This document shows, in pieces, positions 53,341-58,266 of a DNA stretch of 58,266 nucleotides. The stretch lies in contig JAUNEN010000008.1 of assembly GCA_030525525.1 (NCBI GenBank), positions 1-58,266 on the forward strand, given 5' to 3'. Position 1 is the first letter of the stretch. Each line of letters opens with the position of its first letter. The translations under genes were made by a program, and so were the position numbers. Origin of the DNA: Erysipelotrichaceae bacterium. Lineage in GTDB: Bacteria > Bacillota_I > Bacilli_A > Erysipelotrichales > Erysipelotrichaceae. The notes under the pieces are model-generated. The model saw nothing but the letters and a program-made list of their open reading frames with translations, did no database searches and was not told the DNA's origin.

Positions 53341-53593
53341 AAAAAAGCACCGTCCCGACAAAGGACAGGCGCTTTACCTGCGGTACCACCTTTATTAGCA
53401 GAAGATCTGCTCACTCTGACGAAAATGCAGTCACATTTTCTGCCCTTTAACGCTGGCCTGCGTCATGAGTACTTGCATCGCTTTCATCATGCCCTCATGG
53501 GTCCATTTGCATACCGCTTCGCTGCCGGGCTCTCACCTGCCCCGGCTCTCTTTGAGCCGCCAATATGTTTGATCTCCCAATCACCGGTTTGTC
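53341..53593 (-). promoter_or_regulatory. T-box riboswitch, tryptophan-specific
   Basis: Fills most of the 430-nt gap before the transporter. The T-box sequence AAAGGTGGTACCGC is at 53394-53381. Stem I: base pair set TGGG (53579-53576) with CCCA (53501-53498); helix CATATTG (53567-53561) with CGGTATG (53516-53510); distal stem GCCGGG (53546-53541) with CCCGGC (53529-53524) closing a GGTGAGAG loop. The specifier loop then reads CAAA-TGG-A, so the codon is UGG (53505-53503), tryptophan. The competing terminator is a stem near 53373-53347 followed by six T. Uncharged tRNA(Trp) should allow expression of the transporter. Confidence 0.9.
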
Positions 53594-53599
53594 GAGGCA

Positions 53600-53628
53600 A
53601 TCATAGCGGGAAACTGTTTTGGTGTCAA
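53600..53628 (-). promoter_or_regulatory. Promoter of the T-box/tryptophan transporter operon
   Basis: Minus-strand TTGACA (53628-53623), 17-bp spacer, TATGAT (53605-53600). Near-perfect. Confidence 0.85.
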
Positions 53629-53729
53629 CGTTCACGGGAATTGTTTTCATTCATTTTCTGTACTTTTTCTGAAAACTTATCATTTTTGTTTCAGAGTTCA
53701 AACAGACACGGATATGCTACACTTGACTC

Positions 53730-54206
53730 ATGTCCGAAACAAAAACAGAAAGCATTGAAGAAAAGAAAGCAGAACATCTTGAAAAAGCCGCAAAAACACT
53801 GACAAGCCTTTACCGTCATATGGACAAAATCCGCTCTGCCCGCGTCATCCGCAAGCTTGAGCAATTGATTGACAGAATCAAGGATCTGCGCGATACGCAG
53901 TATCTGTTTGACAGCGGCGAGTATGAACTCGACCGCCTGTATGACAGATATCTTCCTTATCTGGATCTTGTCATCGGCAATTATGCCGAAATCGAAGAAA
54001 CCGGCCATGACCCGTCTGAAGTGGAACGCGTACGGGAAAAGCTGATCAAGGCAATCGATACCCTGATCGATGCCATACTGACAATCCGTGACATCCTGCC
54101 GCAGGATGAGATCTCAAGTGCGAAAGCGGAAGCTGCCGCCAGAAAGAAAAAGGAGGAACTCGACAGGATGTTCCCCCGTATTGATGAGATTAAAAATTTC
54201 GGCTGA
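53730..54206 (+). CDS. XpaC-like helical protein
   Basis: 158 aa, almost wholly helical and charged. The middle block with YELDRLYDRYLPYLDLVIGNYAEIE (split near residue 65-90) resembles the 5-bromo-4-chloroindolyl-phosphate-hydrolysis/XpaC family, often encoded with TelA-like toxic-anion resistance proteins; no TelA is adjacent. The ends are coiled coil. There is no ribosome site: the ATG lies 11 nt after a TATGCT box, so the leader would be only about 5 nt. Identification is tentative. Confidence 0.55.
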   Translation: MSETKTESIEEKKAEHLEKAAKTLTSLYRHMDKIRSARVIRKLEQLIDRIKDLRDTQYLFDSGEYELDRLYDRYLPYLDLVIGNYAEIEETGHDPSEVERVREKLIKAIDTLIDAILTIRDILPQDEISSAKAEAAARKKKEELDRMFPRIDEIKNFG

Positions 54207-54214
54207 AACCAGAG

Positions 54215-54237
54215 ATCCGGGCAGCCGGATTTTTTTG
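54215..54237 (+). terminator. Terminator of the XpaC-like gene
   Basis: Stem ATCCGG/CCGGAT with a 4-nt loop and seven T, 8 nt after the stop. Confidence 0.85.
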
Positions 54238-54238
54238 T

Positions 54239-55429
54239 TCAGCGAATGCTGCCGATGAATTTCTCTGCTGCTTCGAGGGAAAAGTTCCGCTCTCCTTCTG
54301 CATCTGTCACATGAATGCCTGCTCTGACTGTTTTGTTTCCCTTTCGCAGAACAAGATCGACATAGTCATTTCCATTGATGGCCGTCGTCACTTCATCCGC
54401 CCCGGAAAGTTCAATCATTTCTTTTGCATTGTTCAGTATATCCCGTCTGTTTTCCTCATACAGACGCTTTGCGACAAAGTCATAATCCGTATCATAATAT
54501 GAGACATTCATTGCGCATGCATAATCGACTGTCTCTGTCCTGAGGCCCGATATTTCCTGCCATATATAATTGTCGGACGAAAGCGGATCGCTCCAGTGTC
54601 TGACCGTATTGACAATCGGATTCAGTTCATTCAGAAATTCGTTGATGACATATTTTCCGTCAGGATCCAGATCTTTCACGGTCATAAAAGGCGGATCTTC
54701 TTCATATTCTTCAATGTGGATTCTTCCGGCCGCCCCTTCATCGCCCAGGGCCGCAATGACTGCAAGTGCTGCAGTCACATATGCACCAATCCGGATCAGC
54801 CTGAAAGCACGGTAGGAAAACGCATGTTTTTTCCAGTCTTTTTCATGCTTGAAAGGAATTCTCCGTTCCGATTGCTCACTGACATAAAACAGTCTGATGC
54901 ATTCATAAAGGGCTGAACACATGCTGAAGAAGGCAAATACTGAAGCGATGATCAGAATCAGAGAACCGATATGCACAAGCAATGTCATATAGCGGCCGCT
55001 GTATAAGCCGGCAAAATAGACAATCCAGACAGCTGTCTGAAGCAAGGCAAGCGTTCTTGCCCGTGCGGCATCATACCGCAGAAGCGCTTCGGTTTCGCTT
55101 TCCGTATGCAGTTCGGCATTTCCTTCATGCGCATAGAGGATATACATCCTGTGAATGCCCAGATTCTTCCAGCCGGCTTCAGTCAGAAATTCATTTTTGT
55201 TCTTTCTGTTTTCTTCATCCAGAATTTCATCGGTTTTCAATATATAGGCAGACGGCTCAAACCGATAGGTCATTGTTTTCGGTTCGCCCTTTTCAAATAC
55301 GGCAATGAAACTGCCGAGTCCGTTCTCTTTGAGAAACAGCCCCTCTGCCGCCATATCCTTCAGCCAGCTTTCAAGAGAAGCGATCTCATACGGCGGGCAC
55401 GGGATCAGTTTCTTTTTCTCTGTCATCAT
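54239..55429 (-). CDS. DUF2812-domain membrane protein
   Basis: 396 aa from the ATG at 55429. Residues ~1-115 are a DUF2812 domain (PPYEIASLESWLKDMAAEGLFL, MTYRFEPS, AGWKNLGI blocks). Membrane segments lie at ~125-145, ~150-172 and ~212-232, and a C-terminal outer domain of ~160 residues follows. DUF2812 genes nearly always follow a PadR-type regulator, as here: the reading frame overlaps the PadR gene by 44 nt. They are thought to be membrane stress proteins controlled by that regulator, but no activity is known. Confidence 0.85.
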   Translation of the reverse strand: MMTEKKKLIPCPPYEIASLESWLKDMAAEGLFLKENGLGSFIAVFEKGEPKTMTYRFEPSAYILKTDEILDEENRKNKNEFLTEAGWKNLGIHRMYILYAHEGNAELHTESETEALLRYDAARARTLALLQTAVWIVYFAGLYSGRYMTLLVHIGSLILIIASVFAFFSMCSALYECIRLFYVSEQSERRIPFKHEKDWKKHAFSYRAFRLIRIGAYVTAALAVIAALGDEGAAGRIHIEEYEEDPPFMTVKDLDPDGKYVINEFLNELNPIVNTVRHWSDPLSSDNYIWQEISGLRTETVDYACAMNVSYYDTDYDFVAKRLYEENRRDILNNAKEMIELSGADEVTTAINGNDYVDLVLRKGNKTVRAGIHVTDAEGERNFSLEAAEKFIGSIR

Positions 55430-55739
55430 ACTGCAGTATCCTTTCCGCATCTCTCAGACATTGCATGAGGCGTTCTTTTTCATCAAGGTATGCCTTTCTT
55501 CCGTATTCACTCAGATGATAGGTCCGCTTTCTGCCCTGCACATGAACTTCTTCAATCATTCCCTCTTTCAGAAATTTGGAAAGCAGCGTGTAAAGCGTTG
55601 CCGGCCCCATCTCTATTCTGCCTTCTGTCAAAGAGGCAATCGCCCCGGCAATTTCCTGCCCGCAGAGATCCTTCACAGAAAGCACCATCAGAATATAAAA
55701 CATCGAGTCAGTCAGAATTTTCATTGATTTTCTCGGCAT
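55386..55739 (-). CDS. PadR-family transcriptional regulator
   Basis: 117 aa. N-terminal winged helix (LTDSMFYILMVLS, GRIEMGPATLYTLLSKFLKEGMI split) and a short C-terminal dimerisation helix (GRKAYLDEKERLMQCLRDAERIL). GGAGAAAACC precedes the ATG. Two matching operators directly upstream indicate autoregulation of the PadR-DUF2812 operon. Its inducer is unknown. Confidence 0.92.
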   Translation of the reverse strand: MPRKSMKILTDSMFYILMVLSVKDLCGQEIAGAIASLTEGRIEMGPATLYTLLSKFLKEGMIEEVHVQGRKRTYHLSEYGRKAYLDEKERLMQCLRDAERILQYDDREKETDPVPAV

Positions 55740-55750
55740 GGTTTTCTCCG

Positions 55751-55767
55751 ATATCGTTTAACGATAT
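55751..55767. promoter_or_regulatory. PadR operator, proximal
   Basis: ATATCGTTTAACGATAT, a near-perfect palindrome 12 bp upstream of the PadR start and touching its ribosome site. The same half-site AACGATAT occurs at the distal operator. Confidence 0.7.
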
Positions 55768-55783
55768 TCTTTGCACCTTCACA

Positions 55784-55800
55784 ATATCATATAACGATAT
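55784..55800. promoter_or_regulatory. PadR operator, distal
   Basis: ATATCATATAACGATAT, exactly 33 bp from the proximal copy, i.e. three helical turns on the same face. A TATGAT -10 (minus strand) lies in it, so binding should block the promoter. Confidence 0.65.
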
Positions 55801-55837
55801 TGAATACAAGATCCTGAAGAGAACTGTTCCCTCAAAG

Positions 55838-55886
55838 AAAAAAACCGTTTCAGTTCCGCATGTACAATCGGCATCTTCAACGGCTT
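55838..55886 (-). terminator. Terminator of the chorismate mutase gene
   Basis: Minus-strand stem AAGCCGTT/AACGGTTT (one G-U) with a 29-nt loop, followed by T. It begins about 10 nt after the stop. Confidence 0.5.
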
Positions 55887-55896
55887 TTACGATGCT

Positions 55897-56172
55897 TTAT
55901 TTTTCCTTTACGATATCATCCTGGAATTCACGGGAGAGATCAAGCATATCCATATATAGCTTGCGAAAGTAAATCCGCATGTCGTCGTCTGAAATTCTGG
56001 CTGCATTTTTTTCGATAATTTCTTTTTCTCTTGAGCTGTCAAGAATCGGCAGTCTGTTTTCGATTTTGTATTCGATGATATCCCTGACCACTGCAAATCT
56101 TCTTTCAAAAAGTGCGGCCAGCTCAGCATCAATCTCATCGATCTGCCTTCTGTCATCTTCAAGCCTGGACAT
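55897..56172 (-). CDS. Monofunctional chorismate mutase (AroQ type)
   Basis: 91 aa all-helical AroQ domain converting chorismate to prephenate for Phe and Tyr. RRQIDEIDAELAALFERRFAVV, EYKIENRLPILDSSREKEII (blocks; Arg and Lys of the active site), ending YMDMLDLSREFQ. GGAGCAG precedes the start. It is a single gene with no aromatic pathway neighbours. The fifth-helix region is complete. Confidence 0.88.
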   Translation of the reverse strand: MSRLEDDRRQIDEIDAELAALFERRFAVVRDIIEYKIENRLPILDSSREKEIIEKNAARISDDDMRIYFRKLYMDMLDLSREFQDDIVKEK

Positions 56173-56303
56173 TTTCTGCTCCTTTCATCAATGTTTTACC
56201 TCTCCATTATAAGCACGCTGCGGCGGAAAATGCACGCGTTGTCTTTTTATATGCGATCCGGAATCATTATGCTAAAATAGTAAATCATAAAAAAAGGATG
56301 GGT

Positions 56304-57509
56304 ATGACCATGGGAAAAAACTTTGTATTCATATCACCGACATTCCCGAAGACATATTACCAGTTCCCGAAAGCCTGGAAAGAGCTCGGCGGAACTTCAT
56401 TATGCATCGGCGAAGACAGCTGGGAATCACTTTCTCAGGAAATGAAGGACGCGTGTACCGAATACTACCGCGTTGACTCCATGATGGATTACGATCAGAT
56501 GTACCGTGCAGTGGCATGGTTTGCACATAAGCACGGTAAGATCGACTGGCTGGAGTCCAACAACGAGTTCTGGCTCGAACAGGATGCCAGACTGCGTACA
56601 GATTTCAACATCAAGAGCGGCGACAACTCTGAAGACGTCATGCGCTTCAAGAGAAAATCCAACATGAAAGCATACTACCATCAGGCAGGCGTGCCGGTTG
56701 CCAGATACCATCTGACAACAACTCTTGAAGAAGGAAAGAAATTCATCGAGGAAGTCGGCTATCCGGTCATCGTCAAACCGGATGACGGCGTCGGTGCAAA
56801 TGCAACATGGAAAATCACCAATGATGAAGAACTCGCTGATTTCTACACAAAGGATCTGCCGACGCAGTATATCATGGAAGAATTCGTTCCCGGATATATC
56901 GTTTCCTTTGACGGCATCACCGATCAGGACAACAACATTATCTTCAAGACAAGCCATACATTCCCGGAGCCGATCATGGAAATCGTCAACTCCAAGGGTG
57001 AATGTTACTACTGGAGTGAAAGAGTGATTCCTGAAGATCTGGATCAGTACGGTTCGGCAGTCATCAAGGCATTCAATATCCGCGGCCGTTTCTTCCATAC
57101 CGAATACTTCCGTCTTACCGAAGACAAGGAGGGACTCGGCAAAAAGGGTGATCTTGTCGGTCTTGAAGTCAACATGCGTCCGCCCGGAGGATATACTCCC
57201 GACATGATGAACTTCGCCAACAACATCAATGTCTATGCAATCTATGCAAGAATGGCGATGTACAACGACATTGTCTATAAGACAGACAGACCTTATTCCT
57301 GTGTCTATTGTGCAAGAAGAGACGGTCTGGTTTACGCAAATAACGCAGCGTCAATCTTCTCAAGATACGGCAGAAACATCTGTATCCATGACCGCATGCC
57401 GGATCTGCTTGCAGAGGCAATGGGAAATGAATTCTATGTTGCCCGCTTTGAAAAGGATGAAGAGTGCCGTGAATTTATCAAATTTGTTCTGGAGAAAGAA
57501 ACTGAATGA
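56304..57509 (+). CDS. ATP-grasp ligase of unknown substrate
   Basis: 401 aa from the ATG at 56304 (AAAGG 6 nt before). ATP-grasp carboxylate-amine ligase fold: residues ~1-110 pre-ATP-grasp domain (FVFISPTFPKTYYQFPKAWKEL split); 125-330 nucleotide domain with YPVIVKPDDGVGANATWKI (about 152), MEEFVPGYIVSFDGI (about 190) and the metal site LEVNMRPPGGYTPDM (about 288). It should join an activated carboxylate to an amine or thiol. The stop overlaps the esterase ATG (ATGA), so the pair works together. Substrates not identifiable from sequence. Confidence 0.85.
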   Translation: MTMGKNFVFISPTFPKTYYQFPKAWKELGGTSLCIGEDSWESLSQEMKDACTEYYRVDSMMDYDQMYRAVAWFAHKHGKIDWLESNNEFWLEQDARLRTDFNIKSGDNSEDVMRFKRKSNMKAYYHQAGVPVARYHLTTTLEEGKKFIEEVGYPVIVKPDDGVGANATWKITNDEELADFYTKDLPTQYIMEEFVPGYIVSFDGITDQDNNIIFKTSHTFPEPIMEIVNSKGECYYWSERVIPEDLDQYGSAVIKAFNIRGRFFHTEYFRLTEDKEGLGKKGDLVGLEVNMRPPGGYTPDMMNFANNINVYAIYARMAMYNDIVYKTDRPYSCVYCARRDGLVYANNAASIFSRYGRNICIHDRMPDLLAEAMGNEFYVARFEKDEECREFIKFVLEKETE

Positions 57510-58264
57510 AAACTGAATACTACAAAGAATACAGCCCGAGCCTCGGCCGGGATATGGAATACAAGGTCTACGGACATGCCGGCAGACCGATGCTTGTATT
57601 CCCCTGCCAGGACGGCAGATTCTTCGATTTCGAAGACAGAGGAATGGTGGAAGCTGCCAGAGAGTTTATTGATCAGGGAAGAATCCAGCTCTTCTGCTGC
57701 GATTCCAATGACCAGAATTCCTGGAGCAGAGTCTATGACTGGGACAACCGCAACCGCATTGAACAGCAGGAAGCTTATTACCGCTACATCTGCAATGAAC
57801 TCTGCCCGAGAATCTTCGACATCAACGCAAATGCCAACGGCGGCCATTACGCCGACGGTATCCTGACAGCCGGATGTTCCATGGGCGGCACACACGCTCT
57901 GAACTTCCTGCTGAGAAGACCCGATATCTTCGCCGGCTGCATTGCCATGAGCGGTGCCTACAATGCAAGACTGTTCTTCCCCGACTACATGGATGATCTG
58001 GTCTATGCAAACTCTCCGGTGGATTATATCGAAGGAATGCCTTACGACCACCCTTATGTTGAAATGTACCGCAACCGCGAAATCATCGTTGTCTGCGGAC
58101 GCGGCGCCTGGGAACATCCGATGCAGGAGGATTCGGCAAGACTGCAGGAACTCTTCGGCTACAAGAACATCCCTGCTCACATTGAATTCTGGGGTGATGA
58201 TGTCGCTCATGACTGGCCCTGGTGGCTCAAGGAATTCCCCTACTATCTCAACTGGGTCTGCTGA
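57506..58264 (+). CDS. Alpha/beta-hydrolase esterase paired with the ATP-grasp ligase
   Basis: 252 aa, ends at the window edge with its own stop. Esterase D/Fes-like alpha/beta hydrolase: LVFPCQDGRFFDFED, the nucleophile Ser in TAGCSMGGTHALNFL (about residue 121), Asp/His candidates in EFWGDDVAHDWPWW. No signal peptide, so it acts in the cytoplasm. Coupled to the ligase by a 4-nt overlap. A role in hydrolysing the ligase's ester/peptide product or releasing its substrate is plausible but unproven. Further genes of the operon may lie beyond the window. Confidence 0.85.
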   Translation: MKTEYYKEYSPSLGRDMEYKVYGHAGRPMLVFPCQDGRFFDFEDRGMVEAAREFIDQGRIQLFCCDSNDQNSWSRVYDWDNRNRIEQQEAYYRYICNELCPRIFDINANANGGHYADGILTAGCSMGGTHALNFLLRRPDIFAGCIAMSGAYNARLFFPDYMDDLVYANSPVDYIEGMPYDHPYVEMYRNREIIVVCGRGAWEHPMQEDSARLQELFGYKNIPAHIEFWGDDVAHDWPWWLKEFPYYLNWVC

Positions 58265-58266
58265 AA

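Overview
This 58 kb window reads as the chromosome of a Bacillota (low-to-mid GC Gram-positive), probably a non-sporulating gut-type anaerobe of the Erysipelotrichia kind. That placement is inferred from strong AGGAGG ribosome sites, TTGACA/TATAAT promoters with 17-bp spacers, a tryptophan T-box, the rpsF-ssb-rpsR operon, and the order ftsE-ftsX-hydrolase-ctpA-uvrB next to a YitT gene. No tRNA, rRNA, CRISPR array, prophage or insertion sequence is visible. Coding density is high and most transcription units end in clear hairpin/T-tract terminators.

Region by region. 1-8 kb: two small membrane-anchored proteins, then the whole route from aspartate to threonine. hom-lysC-asd is on the minus strand, and thrC-thrB-ACT protein-small membrane protein diverges on the plus strand from overlapping promoters. 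8-14 kb: an MFS permease and a 6-phospho-beta-glucosidase, an alanyl-tRNA editing protein with a PNPOx-like protein, and a purine permease. 14.2-17.8 kb: an unusual four-gene signalling cassette made of a PTS-EIIB/ROK fusion, a STAS protein, an RsbW-like kinase, and a STAS domain fused to an aminoglycoside-phosphotransferase-like kinase. 17.9-22.2 kb: rpsF-ssb-rpsR, an aminotransferase with an Lrp regulator, and a frameshifted aldo/keto reductase. 22.4-25.8 kb: carB behind a leader that holds a 25-codon open reading frame ending inside an intrinsic terminator.

25.8-31.5 kb: a PAP2 phosphatase and an NHLM/NHLP-type peptide exporter (two ABC proteins, one with an intact C39 peptidase, and a very short HlyD-like protein) with no precursor gene. 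31.6-41.8 kb: an YnbB-type lyase; efp followed directly by an SDR reductase; a PnuC-like transporter; a second GH1 enzyme; a His-rich CsoR repressor; a GH5 enzyme; a YdcF/SanA-type membrane protein; and an XRE regulator paired with a membrane protein that shares its C-terminal domain. 41.9-50.5 kb: the ftsE-ftsX-M23 hydrolase-ctpA-uvrB operon, YitT, VanZ and YbaK. 50.5-53.6 kb: a tryptophan ABC transporter under a T-box whose specifier reads UGG. 53.7-58.3 kb: an XpaC-like protein, a PadR/DUF2812 pair with two matched operators, a chorismate mutase, and an ATP-grasp ligase overlapping an esterase.

The best candidate for something undescribed is the 14.3-17.7 kb cassette. It joins a sugar-PTS-like sensor to a partner-switching (STAS / anti-sigma-kinase) pair and a STAS-tethered small-molecule-type kinase. 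No sigma factor or PP2C phosphatase is nearby. The carB leader peptide/attenuator and the efp-SDR junction come next.
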